NCBI GenBank assembly: GCA_937925715.1
Contig: CALAMG010000040.1
Coordinates: forward strand, 1-41,322
Direction of reading: 5' to 3'
Origin: an uncultured Collinsella sp.
GTDB taxonomy: Bacteria > Actinomycetota > Coriobacteriia > Coriobacteriales > Coriobacteriaceae
Length of the DNA: 41,322 nucleotides
Shown here one piece after another: positions 1-8,028 of this stretch. The notes under the pieces were generated by a model, which was given only the letters and a program-made list of their open reading frames with translations, was not told where the DNA came from and ran no database searches. The translations under genes and the position numbers were made by a program. Within the stretch, counting starts at the first letter, position 1. Each line of letters opens with the position of its first letter.

Positions 1-49
1 ATTCAGTCGCGCGGGCAGCATTTCCCAGTTGACAAAACTATAGGAACAC

Positions 50-98
50 CCCCCTTTGCACCATGTTGGTGCAAACTAACCTGTCCCCTTTGCACCAG
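50..98. repeat. REP-like element, partial, next to glk 3' end
   Basis: A TGCACCA-tgt-TGGTGCA palindrome (about 58-74) is followed by a stretch that closely matches the right half of the complete hairpin at 6583-6649 (AACCTGWCCCC, then TTGCRCCA). The left arm of that hairpin is not present here, so this looks like a half element. CCCCTTTGCACCA also occurs twice directly, near 52-64 and 86-98. It lies at the 3' end of the glucokinase gene and could act in its termination, but there is no clear T-run. Confidence 0.5.
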
Positions 99-1052
99 CT
101 ATTTGCCGGCGGCGCGCAGGGCTACGTAAGCGGCACCGATGATGCCGGCGTCGTTTCCGAGCGAAGCGACCTTAATGGGCGTCTCGCGCGAGGCGGAAAG
201 CGCGTACTGCTTAAAGTGCTCGCGAACCTTGTCGAGATAGACATCGGCCGAGGCGGAGGCGCCGCCGCCGATGAGGAACATCTCGGGATCGACCACGTTG
301 GCAATAAGCGCCAGTGCACGGCCGAGATAGTCGGCCATGGTATCGGCAGCTGCCAGCGCGAGCTTGTCGCCCTCGCGGCAGGCCTGGAACACGTCCTTGG
401 AATCGGAGGGGCCGGTCAGCTCGATGGGCTCGACGCCCGCCTTCTCGCACTCGGCAAGGTAGTTGCTCACCACGCCGGTGGCGCTGGAATACTGCTCCAG
501 ATGGCCATGGCCGCCGCAGCCGCAGGTGCGCTCCTCAGCCGGGTTCAGGCACATGTGGCCAATCTCGCCGCCGGCGCCCACAACGCCCGATACCACGTCG
601 CCGTTAACGATAACGCCGCCGCCCACGCCGGTACCAATGGTGACCATCACCACGTTCTGTACGCCCTTGGCAGAGCCGAGCCAGGCCTCGCCCATAGCAG
701 CGGCGTTGGCGTCGTTCTCGTACTTAACGACCGCGTCGGGGCAGTGCTCCTGGATGGCAATCTTGAGCTCGGGCAGGTTAATGGCGATGTTGGCCTTGAC
801 CTTGGCATCGCCCGACGCCGGGATGGGGCACGGAACGGCCAGGCCAATGCCTGCCACAAAGGCACGCGGAATCTGAGCCTTGGCGACCACCTGATCGATA
901 GCCTCGGTCACCGCGGCAAAGCCCGCGGCGTCAACGATGGGAGGCGTGGGCACGCTGGCCTTGGCAAGCAGGTTGCCGTCTTCGTCGAACAGACCCTCCT
1001 TAACCGAAGTGCCGCCGACGTCGATGCCGATGTAGTACTGCTTAGGTTCCAT
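99..1052 (-). CDS. glk: ROK-family glucokinase
   Basis: 317-residue ROK kinase, probably a cytoplasmic ATP-dependent glucokinase making glucose-6-phosphate. The N-terminus has the phosphate-binding loop IGIDVGGTSVKEG. The middle has the second glycine-rich motif (TIGTGVGGGVIVNG), followed by the ROK zinc region GHMCLNP...TCGCGGHGHLEQ. In the CxCGxxGC motif the last Cys is replaced by His, a variation seen in some ROK proteins. I chose the ATG at 1052 because GAAAGGTGGG precedes it at good spacing; an upstream in-frame ATG at 1118 has no such site and adds residues unlike the family. Other ROK sugar kinases (N-acetylmannosamine, fructose) cannot be excluded, but there is no DNA-binding domain, so it is not a ROK repressor. 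It is divergent from the GntR gene. Confidence 0.88.
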   Translation of the reverse strand: MEPKQYYIGIDVGGTSVKEGLFDEDGNLLAKASVPTPPIVDAAGFAAVTEAIDQVVAKAQIPRAFVAGIGLAVPCPIPASGDAKVKANIAINLPELKIAIQEHCPDAVVKYENDANAAAMGEAWLGSAKGVQNVVMVTIGTGVGGGVIVNGDVVSGVVGAGGEIGHMCLNPAEERTCGCGGHGHLEQYSSATGVVSNYLAECEKAGVEPIELTGPSDSKDVFQACREGDKLALAAADTMADYLGRALALIANVVDPEMFLIGGGASASADVYLDKVREHFKQYALSASRETPIKVASLGNDAGIIGAAYVALRAAGK

Positions 1053-1106
1053 GGGAGCCCACCTTTCTCGTTTAAACATTGCCTGTATGGTACCGCTCCC
1101 AAGGCA

Positions 1107-1146
1107 AAAACCTACCAAAAAGGACAGGTTTGTTTTGGCAGGTTTT
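1107..1146. promoter_or_regulatory. inverted repeat upstream of glk (operator or leader hairpin)
   Basis: AAAACCTACCAAAA (1107-1120) and TTTTGGCAGGTTTT (1133-1146) are complementary at 13 of 14 positions with a 12-nt spacer that holds a further CAGGTTT. The element lies 55-94 nt upstream of the glucokinase start. It could be an operator or a leader-RNA hairpin; nothing in the sequence decides which. The rest of the 1053-1388 gap is AT-richer than its surroundings. Confidence 0.5.
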
Positions 1147-1340
1147 ATCTGGGGAAGCGCAGAGTACGAGATTCGGTTCGCTGGGTGTTATATCGGTTCG
1201 GCCCCGTCCTCGGACCGATCATTTCTCAACACGACACTACTCAGACGTTTATCATTTAAAACGCTCTAATTTTTCAAGCGGGGCGACTTTTAATTTTATC
1301 TTTCTCGAACTTTTCAATAACTCAATAGAGATACTTAGGT

Positions 1341-1368
1341 GTTGACTATACTTTCTTTTATACTCAAC
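1341..1368. promoter_or_regulatory. palindromic operator candidate upstream of GntR gene
   Basis: GTTGACTATA (1341-1350) and TATACTCAAC (1359-1368) form an inverted repeat (9 of 10) around an 8-nt spacer, ending 20 nt before the GntR start. TATACT occurs in both arms (1347-1352 and 1359-1364) and either copy could be a -10 box, so a bound regulator would cover the promoter. Dimeric GntR proteins bind such dyads, which suggests autoregulation (inference). Confidence 0.5.
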
Positions 1369-1388
1369 CAAGTTTGAAAGGAGGTTCC

Positions 1389-2108
1389 ATGATTCCCAAA
1401 TACGAAGCGATAGCTGCAGATATTCGTCGCACTATCGAGGATGGCGCTCTTAAACCGGGCGACAAGCTTCCTACCGTCGTTGAGTTCTGCAAGCTCTATA
1501 ACGTTTCCAAAATCACCGTCAAACGAGCTATTGAACAAATCACCGAAGAAGGTCTTATTACCAGCCGGCGTGGATCGGGTACCTACGTTAAGGACACGGC
1601 GGGGCTTCCCGGCCAGGCGTTTTTCCAGGGCAAAAACGACCGTACCCAGGGTTTTTCGTATGAGCATCGCGGGGAGAAGGTGACCTCGGTGGTCTACGAT
1701 TTCTCGATCGTTAATCCACCAGCGGACATCGCAGCCCAGCTGGGAATTGCCGAGGATGACTTTGCCTATCACGTCGTGCGCGTGCGTCAGGCCGATGAGA
1801 AGCCCATCGTTATCGAGTACACCTACATGCCCCTCGAGCTGATTCCAGGCCTTAAAAAGAAGGACCTGTACGGATCGGTCTACCGCTTCATCCGCGAGCA
1901 ATGTGGGCTGAAGATTTCGAGCTTCCACCGTACCATTCGCGCCGTGGCAGCAACCGAGGAAGAAGCCGAGCGTCTGGACACCAAACTTGGCTCTCCCCTG
2001 CTCGAGCTCACCCAGATTGGCTTTTTGGACAGCGGCGCCGCCTTTGAGTATTCGATCTCGCGCAACGTTGGCGATCGCTTTGAGTTGCACAACGTAACGT
2101 TGGCATAA
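1389..2108 (+). CDS. GntR-family regulator with UTRA effector domain (HutC type)
   Basis: 239-residue DNA-binding repressor or activator. Residues 1-70 form the GntR winged helix-turn-helix (YEAIAADIRRTIEDGALKPG, KLPTVVEF, SKITVKRAIEQL-type recognition helix, SRRGSGTYV wing). Residues about 90-238 form the UTRA ligand-binding domain, with the typical VVRVRQADEKPIVIEYTYMP strand and ending near FEYSISRNVGDRFEL. The ATG at 1389 follows AAAGGAGG at 1377-1384; an upstream TTG at 1374 overlaps that ribosome binding site and is rejected. UTRA domains usually bind sugar phosphates or small amino-sugar metabolites, and the gene sits between glk and manA, so control of hexose genes is likely (inference). 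The ligand is unknown. Confidence 0.9.
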   Translation: MIPKYEAIAADIRRTIEDGALKPGDKLPTVVEFCKLYNVSKITVKRAIEQITEEGLITSRRGSGTYVKDTAGLPGQAFFQGKNDRTQGFSYEHRGEKVTSVVYDFSIVNPPADIAAQLGIAEDDFAYHVVRVRQADEKPIVIEYTYMPLELIPGLKKKDLYGSVYRFIREQCGLKISSFHRTIRAVAATEEEAERLDTKLGSPLLELTQIGFLDSGAAFEYSISRNVGDRFELHNVTLA

Positions 2109-2121
2109 GTTTTTGTAGTCA

Positions 2122-2161
2122 CGCGGGCGCTCGTTTTGAGCTGTTTTGTGCAACGCCCGCG
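2122..2161 (+). other. hairpin between GntR gene and manA
   Basis: CGCGGGCG (2122-2129) pairs with CGCCCGCG (2154-2161) over a 24-nt loop. No T-run follows, so it is not a clear terminator. It lies directly upstream of the manA ribosome binding site and may set the relative expression of the two genes. Confidence 0.3.
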
Positions 2162-2182
2162 CAACATAATGGGGGTATGAAT

Positions 2183-3115
2183 ATGTCCGATTTGATTAAA
2201 CTGACGCCGATCTTCCACGAGAAGATCTGGGGTGGCCGCCAGCTCGAAACCGTATTTGGTTACGACATTCCCGAAGGTCCCATCGGTGAGTGCTGGGCCA
2301 TCTCGGCCCATCCCAACGGTGACTGCCAGATTGCGGAGGGACCGTACGCCGGCCACACGCTGTCGTGGCTGTGGGCCGAGCACCGCGAGCTCTTTGGCAA
2401 CTGCGAGGGCAAGGAGTTCCCGCTGCTCATCAAGATTCTGGACGCCAAGGACGACCTTTCGATCCAGATTCATCCCAACGACGAGTACGCCGCCAAGCAC
2501 GAGAACGGCAGCCTGGGCAAAACCGAGTGCTGGTATGTACTGGACTGCGAGCCCGGTGCCACGATCATCGTCGGCCAGCGCGCGCACGACCGCGCCGAGG
2601 CCGCGCAGATGATCGAGGGGGGCCGTTGGGACGAGATGCTCAACGTGCTGCCGATTCACAAGGGAGACTTTTTCCAGATCGACTCCGGCACCGTTCACGC
2701 CATCAAGACCGGTACGCTCATTTTGGAAACGCAGCAGTCGTGCGACGTGACGTATCGCCTGTACGATTACGACCGCCCCGGCACCGACGGCAAACTGCGT
2801 CCCCTGCACATTGAGCAGAGCCTCGACTGCATAAACTTTGATGCTCAGGCTCCGACCGACGGCACGGTGACCGCGCCCGAGGTGGATGGCGTGACCGAGC
2901 TCGTGTCTTGCCCCTGCTACACCGTCGATCGCGTGCGCGTTAACGGCAGCAAGACCCTCGACCAGCGCTGGCCCTTCATGTGCCTGTCGGTCATCGACGG
3001 CGAAGGCACCGTCTGCGGCGACCCCGTCCACAAGGGAAGCCACCTGCTGGCCCCGAGCACCGTCAGCTCCATCGACCTCGAAGGCAAGATGGAACTGATC
3101 GTCTCGCACCTGTAA
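2183..3115 (+). CDS. manA: mannose-6-phosphate isomerase, class I
   Basis: 310-residue cupin-fold zinc enzyme interconverting mannose-6-phosphate and fructose-6-phosphate in the cytoplasm. The start IKLTPIFHEKIWGGRQL is typical of the short bacterial class. The zinc ligands are visible as IQIHPND (Gln, His), KTECWYVL (Glu) and the later His in DSGTVHAIKTG. The length matches the compact Gram-positive form (about 310-320). ATGs occur at 2177 and 2183; GGGGG at 2171-2175 is only 1 nt from the first but 7 nt from the second, so 2183 is preferred. It is co-directional with the GntR gene 74 nt upstream and may share its transcript. Confidence 0.9.
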   Translation: MSDLIKLTPIFHEKIWGGRQLETVFGYDIPEGPIGECWAISAHPNGDCQIAEGPYAGHTLSWLWAEHRELFGNCEGKEFPLLIKILDAKDDLSIQIHPNDEYAAKHENGSLGKTECWYVLDCEPGATIIVGQRAHDRAEAAQMIEGGRWDEMLNVLPIHKGDFFQIDSGTVHAIKTGTLILETQQSCDVTYRLYDYDRPGTDGKLRPLHIEQSLDCINFDAQAPTDGTVTAPEVDGVTELVSCPCYTVDRVRVNGSKTLDQRWPFMCLSVIDGEGTVCGDPVHKGSHLLAPSTVSSIDLEGKMELIVSHL

Positions 3116-3181
3116 GCTACCGGTCCCCGAGCGCTCGCCGGGACGGGGCGCCTCTGGCTAGTAACGACAATCAAAAAGCAA

Positions 3182-3219
3182 CAAGGGGCTCCCCCGTTCT
3201 TCAACGGGGGAGCCCCTTG
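3182..3219 (-). terminator. strong rho-independent terminator, mainly for the pcrA strand
   Basis: A perfect 17-bp stem (CAAGGGGCTCCCCCGTT and its complement) closes a 4-nt loop. On the minus strand it is followed by TTGCTTTTTG, a usable T-tract; on the plus strand no T-run follows. It therefore ends leftward transcripts from pcrA and leaves pcrA with a 3' untranslated region of about 330 nt. manA may use the stem less efficiently from the other side. Confidence 0.75.
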
Positions 3220-3304
3220 CCATGTCTAAGTATTCAGCCCACCCGGTTCTCCAGATCAAAAAGCGAGAGGCAGAGCAACGCTCGTTCAGCAACGTTACCC
3301 AAGG

Positions 3305-3431
3305 ACCCGGGCGGGCGTATGGGGCAACATCGATCGCGAGTTCCGCACGCAAAGGAGAGCACTTAATGTGCTCTCCGTCTTGCGCAGGACTGTCCGAGCA
3401 GGCGACCAAAGCCCCCGGCGCGCCCGCCTAG
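3305..3431. repeat. large imperfect palindrome in the pcrA 3' region
   Basis: The centre is GGAGAGCAC-ttaat-GTGCTCTCC (3353-3375). Outer pairing is suggested by CGCAA/TTGCG around it, GGGGC (near 3336) with GCCCC, and CGGGCGGGCG (near 3312) with CGCGCCCG (near 3419). The apical form AC-TTAAT-GT and the adjacent AAAGGAG resemble the element at 11445-11544 (AC-TAAAT-GT, AAAGAGGAG), so it may be a diverged member of that family. The remaining bases of the 3116-3542 gap hold no gene. Confidence 0.4.
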
Positions 3432-3442
3432 CCGGATGTACG

Positions 3443-3540
3443 GGTTTTCCAGGTGCGGCAGATCGGCCTGAAAGAGGAGGGCATAGACCTTGAGGTCATG
3501 CCCGACGATTGAAGGCCGAGGTGCCGTGCCTGGGAAAGCC
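3443..3540 (-). repeat. structured 3'-end element, copy A (after pcrA)
   Basis: A 98-nt unit that starts 2 nt after the pcrA stop. On the plus strand, arms GGTTTTCCAGGTGCGGCA and TGCCGTGCCTGGGAAAGCC pair. Inside them CGGCCT pairs with AGGCCG, and an internal loop (GAAAGAGGA facing GACGATTGA) sits below an apical hairpin GGGCAT...ATGCCC. The same plan and the same loop words occur at 11445-11544 after purH, and the apical hairpin is shared with 6690-6779 after uppP. It could be a structured RNA, a transcription-end element or a REP-like mobile palindrome; I know no named family that fits. Confidence 0.6.
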
Positions 3541-3542
3541 GC

Positions 3543-6443
3543 CTAGGTCAGTTTCACTATAGGAGCAAAGCCCTTCATAAGCTTTTTGGTCTGGCCGGTC
3601 TTTTCGAATTGGACCTCGATCATGTCTCCGGCGACCGAGATCACGGTGCCCGTGCCAAAGGTCTTATGGCTCACGGTATCGCCCGCGGCAAAGTCTTGCG
3701 ATGCGCTGGCACGATCGACCTTGCGCTCCACCGTCGGCGACACCTTGGATGACGGCTTTTTGGCTCGCGGCGCGCCCGAGCCAAAGGTCGAGGCAACACG
3801 GCCGGCGTCGGGCGAGACCCCACGATGGCGCTCGGTCCCGTAGCTGCTACCGCCAAAGAAATCGTCAAAGCTCGATCCGCCGCGCGAACCGGAACCGCCG
3901 GTCGAGCGCGTATGCGAACCAAACACCTTGCCGCCATACATGTCCGAGCCCATACCCGAGCCAAACGTGCCGTGACGGTCGCCGCGCTTCTCCCAGCCCG
4001 TGCCCTCAAAACCGGCAGAACCGATACCGCTAAACTCGATGTCCTCAAACGGAATCTCGTTGAGGAAGCGCGAGCGCGGATTGGCAGAGGTCGAGCCGTA
4101 GGTGCGACGCGTGGCCGCATAGGTCAGGAACAGGCGCTTGCGAGCGCGCGTGATGGCGACGTAGGCCAAGCGGCGCTCCTCCTCGAGCTTGCCCGGATCG
4201 TCACTACCGCCAAAGTCGTGCACGTGCGGGAAGATACCCTCCTCCATGCCGGCCACGAACACCGCCGGGAACTCCAGGCCCTTGGCGGAGTGGATGGTCA
4301 TCATGGTAATGGCATGCGTCTCGCCGGCCAGGGAATCCAAGTCGGAGCGCAGGGCCAGCCACTCCATGAGTGCCGGCAGCGCCTTACAGGTGAGCGGACC
4401 GTAGGTGCGCTCGATCTCGTCGGCATGCACGGCGCCCGCCGGCAGCTCAGTCGGCGCGGCATAGGCGTTACCCGCGATGGCGGCGGCCAGGGCATCCTGC
4501 GGCGAGAGCGCCGGGGCGGCTAGGCTATCGAGCGGATTGGAACCTGCGGCATCGCGCGCGCCGACGAGTGCCTCAAACGAGGATGCCGGGGCGGACGGCC
4601 CCGGCTCGGGCGCGGGCGCACTCACCACGACGGGCTCGGGCTCGGCACCGGCAGGCACGTCGGCAACACCGGCCGCGCGCAACTCTTCTAGGCTCTCGAG
4701 CGTACCCTCGATATCCTCGTGCGTCTCCTCAAATTCGGCGGCGACGCCCAGGAATTCCTGGATGTTCTCGGCGCGGCTCTCGGACTCCATGGTGCCCTCG
4801 GCGCGGAAAGCCTGCAGCAGGCCCGTCTTATCGACGATCATCTCGACGACGTCCTTGAGCTCGCCGTCCATGCGACGGCCCTCGCGCACCAGCGACACAA
4901 AGCTCGACAGGCCGTTACGCACCTTGGCGCTAAACATGCCTGTCTCGGCTGTTGCGATCTCGCAGGCCTGGAAGAACGAGCAGCGATTGTCGCGCGCCAG
5001 CTGCTCGATCTTTTGTATCGAGGTGGAGCCGATGCCGCGGCGCGGCGTGTTGATGACGCGCTTGACGCTCATCTCGTCTGCCGGGTTCACGATCATCTTA
5101 AGATAGGCCATGACGTCGCGGATCTCGGCACGGTCGAAGAATCGCGTGCCACCCACGATCTTGTAGGGCACGCCCGCGCGCAGGAACATATCTTCGAGGA
5201 TACGCGACTGGGCGTTGGTGCGGTAGAACACGGCGATATCGTCGTAGCTCGTGCCTTTGGCATGCAGTTTCTCGATCTCGCCGGCAATCCAGCGGCCCTC
5301 GTCGCGCTCATCGCTTGCCTGGAAGGCCTGGATCTTCTCGCCGTCGCCCTCGGCCGTAAACAGGCGCTTGTCCTTGCGCTGCGAGTTGTGACGCACCACG
5401 GCGTTGGCGGCGCTCAGGATATGGCCCGTAGAGCGATAGTTCTGCTCCAGCTTGACGGTCTTGCAGTCTTTAAAGTCCTTCTCAAAGTCCAGGATATTGG
5501 TGATGTCGGCGCCACGCCAGCTATAAATGGACTGGTCGTCATCGCCCACGACCATGAGGTTTTGGTACTTGGCGGCCAGCAGGTTGGCGATCTCGTACTG
5601 GACGTGGTTGGTGTCCTGGTACTCGTCGACGCTAATGTAGCGGAAGCGCTCCTGGTACTTGTCGAGCACCTCGGGGCGGGTGCGCAGCAGCTCGAGCGTG
5701 CGCACGAGCAGGTCGTCGAAGTCCATCGCGTTGGCGGCGCGCAGGCGGCGCTCCAGCTCCAGGTAGACCTGCGCGGCCTTTTTGTCATTAGGGCTGTCGG
5801 CGGATTTGAGCATGTCCTCGGGGCCGATCATGGCGTTTTTGGCCGAACTGATCTTGCTGCGGATCATATTGATGGGGAATTGCTTTTGCTCGATACCGAG
5901 CGCCTGCATAATATCGCGCACCATGCGCTTGGAATCGTCGTCATCGTAGATGGTGAACTGACCGGTGTAGCCCAGCAGGTCAGCGTCCTCGCGCAGCATG
6001 CGCACGCACATAGCATGGAAGGTGCACACCCACATGCCGCGGGTACCGCTGGGGATGAGTGCCGCCAGACGCTCGCGCATCTCGGCCGCGGCCTTGTTGG
6101 TAAACGTGATGGCAAGGATCTGCCAGGGCTTAACGCCCAGGTCGCCGAGCATATGTGCGATGCGGAAGGTCAAGACGCGGGTCTTGCCCGAGCCGGCGCC
6201 GGCAAGGACCAGCAACGGACCCTCGGTGGTCAGGACCGCCTCGCGCTGGGCGGGATTAAGGCTGTCGATGTCGACGAGCGGCTTGGCGGGTTTGGGTGCC
6301 GGCGCGGGAGCGTCGTAGATGTCGAGCGGGACGAGCTCGGGCTCCGGCGCAGCGGGGGCGGTGTATGCATCGAGCGGCACGGGTTCCGGCGTGGGCGGCA
6401 CGGGTACCGCGGCGTTCTTTTCCCAGGGCAAGGGCTGGGTCAT
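3543..6443 (-). CDS. pcrA: ATP-dependent DNA helicase, UvrD/PcrA type
   Basis: 966-residue superfamily 1A 3'-5' helicase for repair and replication-conflict resolution. After a 60-residue Pro/Ala/Glu-rich N-terminus come the Q motif LNPAQREAV, Walker A AGAGSGKTR, Ia FTNKAAAEM, II VDEYQDTN, III GDDDQSIYSWRGAD, IV LEQNYRST, V TIHSAKGLEF and VI YVAITRARKRL. The last 50 residues (GDTVSHKTFGTGTV...) form the Tudor-like C-terminal domain that in PcrA contacts RNA polymerase. Unusual is an Ala/Pro-rich stretch at about residues 588-668, inserted before the final helicase motifs; it makes the protein longer than the usual 720-780. The ATG at 6443 follows GAGGAG; an upstream extension to 6527 has no such site. 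Confidence 0.95.
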   Translation of the reverse strand: MTQPLPWEKNAAVPVPPTPEPVPLDAYTAPAAPEPELVPLDIYDAPAPAPKPAKPLVDIDSLNPAQREAVLTTEGPLLVLAGAGSGKTRVLTFRIAHMLGDLGVKPWQILAITFTNKAAAEMRERLAALIPSGTRGMWVCTFHAMCVRMLREDADLLGYTGQFTIYDDDDSKRMVRDIMQALGIEQKQFPINMIRSKISSAKNAMIGPEDMLKSADSPNDKKAAQVYLELERRLRAANAMDFDDLLVRTLELLRTRPEVLDKYQERFRYISVDEYQDTNHVQYEIANLLAAKYQNLMVVGDDDQSIYSWRGADITNILDFEKDFKDCKTVKLEQNYRSTGHILSAANAVVRHNSQRKDKRLFTAEGDGEKIQAFQASDERDEGRWIAGEIEKLHAKGTSYDDIAVFYRTNAQSRILEDMFLRAGVPYKIVGGTRFFDRAEIRDVMAYLKMIVNPADEMSVKRVINTPRRGIGSTSIQKIEQLARDNRCSFFQACEIATAETGMFSAKVRNGLSSFVSLVREGRRMDGELKDVVEMIVDKTGLLQAFRAEGTMESESRAENIQEFLGVAAEFEETHEDIEGTLESLEELRAAGVADVPAGAEPEPVVVSAPAPEPGPSAPASSFEALVGARDAAGSNPLDSLAAPALSPQDALAAAIAGNAYAAPTELPAGAVHADEIERTYGPLTCKALPALMEWLALRSDLDSLAGETHAITMMTIHSAKGLEFPAVFVAGMEEGIFPHVHDFGGSDDPGKLEEERRLAYVAITRARKRLFLTYAATRRTYGSTSANPRSRFLNEIPFEDIEFSGIGSAGFEGTGWEKRGDRHGTFGSGMGSDMYGGKVFGSHTRSTGGSGSRGGSSFDDFFGGSSYGTERHRGVSPDAGRVASTFGSGAPRAKKPSSKVSPTVERKVDRASASQDFAAGDTVSHKTFGTGTVISVAGDMIEVQFEKTGQTKKLMKGFAPIVKLT

Positions 6444-6582
6444 GGGCGACTCCTCATCTGACGGACGGCGCGCCTGCGGGCAGCGCCATAGTTTGAGCCG
6501 TACCAGTATACCGAGCCGCGCGGACACCGACGCAAATCACACCACGACTCCGTCCGCCACCATCGGGCCCGCCCCAGCGGAT

Positions 6583-6649
6583 TTGGCGCAATGGGGTCAG
6601 ATTTGTCTGCACCAAGCTGGTGCAAAGTAACCTGACCCCATTGCGCCAA
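6583..6649. repeat. REP-like perfect hairpin upstream of pcrA
   Basis: TTGGCGCAATGGGGTCAG (6583-6600) is the exact complement of 6632-6649, and the centre carries a second palindrome TGCACCA-agc-TGGTGCA (6608-6624). It matches the half element at 50-98. The arms hold the GGGGTCAG/CTGACCCC core seen in REP-type sequences that RAYT transposases process; no such transposase is in the window. The rest of the 6444-6799 gap holds no gene. Confidence 0.65.
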
Positions 6650-6689
6650 TCACAGAGCCACCGATGTCACGGTAGCAGCAGCGAGCGAC

Positions 6690-6779
6690 GGCCAGAGCGA
6701 ACAAATTGGCATGAAAAGAGGGCGGCATAGACCTTTTGGTCATGCCGCCCTCTTTGAATGACAAGTTGTCGCTCTGGCC
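6690..6779 (-). repeat. structured 3'-end element, copy C (after uppP)
   Basis: A long hairpin 21 nt beyond the uppP stop: GGCCAGAGCGA (6690-6700) pairs with TCGCTCTGGCC (6769-6779), and the inner stem AAAGAGGGCGGCAT...ATGCCGCCCTCTTT closes on ACC-tttt-GGT. The apical part (GGCATagACC..GGTcATGCC) matches copy A at 3443-3540, including the unpaired AG/C. No T-run follows closely; it may still serve as the end of the uppP transcript. Confidence 0.55.
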
Positions 6780-6799
6780 GCCGCGCAGCGTCAACCAAG

Positions 6800-7780
6800 T
6801 TACAGGCCGAGCATAGGCTCCAGAACAAAGAAGTACGCAAGCACCACGATGCCCAGAATGATGCGGTAGACGCCGAAGCACTTGAAGTCGTGACGGCGGA
6901 CGAAGCCCATAAGCCACTTGATAGCGATGAGCGAAACCACAAAGGCCACAACGCAGCCCACGCCCAGGATAGCGACCTCGTTGGCGCCGAACGTACCGCC
7001 CTTGATGAAATACTTGACCAGCTTGAGCGCACTCGCGCCAAACATGACAGGAATGGCCAGGAAGAACGTAAACTTGGACGCCACCGAACGCGTGCAGCCC
7101 AAAAGCAGGCCGCCGATGATGGTAGAACCGGAGCGAGACGTACCAGGCACCAGCGAAAGCACCTGGAAGCAGCCGATACCCAGCGCAGTCTTCCAGCTCA
7201 GGTCCTCGAGCGTGGCGATGGAGCCAAAGTCCAGATTCTCGTCATCGTCCTCATCCTCAGCGGTAGCCGCGGCGGGCGCCGCAAAGTGCGCACCGGCGGG
7301 ACGTCCACCCGACACCACAGCACGCGAACCAAACGAACCGGCAACGGCCATTTCCTCGCGCTTGCTCGCGCGCCAGTTCTCGATCACGATAAACAGCACG
7401 CCGTACACAATGAGCGCCAGCGCCACGACGGGAGCATTGTAGAAATGCTCCTCCATCCAGTCGTTGAGCGGCAGGCCGATCGCCGCCGCAGGAATGCAAC
7501 CGAGCACAATCTTGCCCCACAGCACCCAGGTGTCGCGACGGCCCTCCTTGCCCTTGCTGGGCGAGAACGGATTGAGCTCATGGAAGAACAGCACACAGAC
7601 GGCCAGAATGGCGCCGAGCTGAATCACGACCAGGAACATATTCCAGAACGTCTCGCTCACGTTCATCTTGACGAACTCGTCCACCAAGATCATGTGACCG
7701 GTCGACGAAACAGGCAGCCATTCGGTGATGCCCTCGACCAGGCCCATGAAGGCAGATTTTAGAAGCTCGATAATATCCAA
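6800..7780 (-). CDS. uppP: undecaprenyl-diphosphatase (BacA/UppP)
   Basis: 326-residue integral membrane phosphatase that recycles undecaprenyl diphosphate for cell wall synthesis and gives bacitracin tolerance. Both family motifs are present: EGITEWLPVSSTGHMILV near the N-terminus and PGTSRSGSTIIGG in the second half. The protein has about eight hydrophobic segments. It is longer than the usual 265-280 because of an insert of about 45 residues between two membrane segments, rich in Ala/Gly and then acidic (EDEDDDENLD). I chose the TTG at 7780, which follows GAGGGGG with 5-nt spacing; there is no ATG near the conserved start PLDIIELLKSAF. The long upstream extension to 8098 is not coding. Confidence 0.92.
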   Translation of the reverse strand: MDIIELLKSAFMGLVEGITEWLPVSSTGHMILVDEFVKMNVSETFWNMFLVVIQLGAILAVCVLFFHELNPFSPSKGKEGRRDTWVLWGKIVLGCIPAAAIGLPLNDWMEEHFYNAPVVALALIVYGVLFIVIENWRASKREEMAVAGSFGSRAVVSGGRPAGAHFAAPAAATAEDEDDDENLDFGSIATLEDLSWKTALGIGCFQVLSLVPGTSRSGSTIIGGLLLGCTRSVASKFTFFLAIPVMFGASALKLVKYFIKGGTFGANEVAILGVGCVVAFVVSLIAIKWLMGFVRRHDFKCFGVYRIILGIVVLAYFFVLEPMLGL

Positions 7781-7917
7781 AGGGACCCCCTCGTTAGACA
7801 CCCGCCGATATTGTTCTGCGGACGGTGCGGGCGATGTCCCATTATCAACCGTTGGCGACGCGCCTGCGCCTACCCTTACCAAAAAACTCGCCCGTTCACA
7901 GAATTGCGAGCGGTCAA

Positions 7918-7938
7918 ACCCAAATCCTTGGGTATAAC
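7918..7938 (+). promoter_or_regulatory. putative -10 box with overlapping dyad upstream of uspA-like gene
   Basis: TATAAC (7933-7938) resembles a -10 box and overlaps the dyad ACCCAA-atcc-TTGGGT (7918-7933). No convincing -35 is seen. It lies about 90 nt upstream of the universal stress gene. Confidence 0.3.
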
Positions 7939-8028
7939 TGCAACAAGATAAAGTGTCCGGCGGCCAACGCGCTCGCGCCCGCCCGATGCACGAGCCCCGC
8001 GCCCGTGCGATAGACCAAGGAGGAAACC

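Noticed and set aside
29..44. TTGACA with TATAGG as a promoter at the left edge
   Set aside because: Spacing between the hexamers is only 4 nt and no plus-strand gene follows.
1342..1364. TTGACT/TATACT as a -35/-10 pair of the GntR gene
   Set aside because: Spacing is 11 nt, too short; the words are better explained as the arms of a dyad.
4719..6461. A 580-codon open frame opposite pcrA, and similar long frames opposite glk, purH, eno, hisD, hisZG and the second two-component operon
   Set aside because: These are mirror frames of GC-rich genes with strong third-position bias; they lack ribosome binding sites and known domains, and the opposite strand carries clear families.
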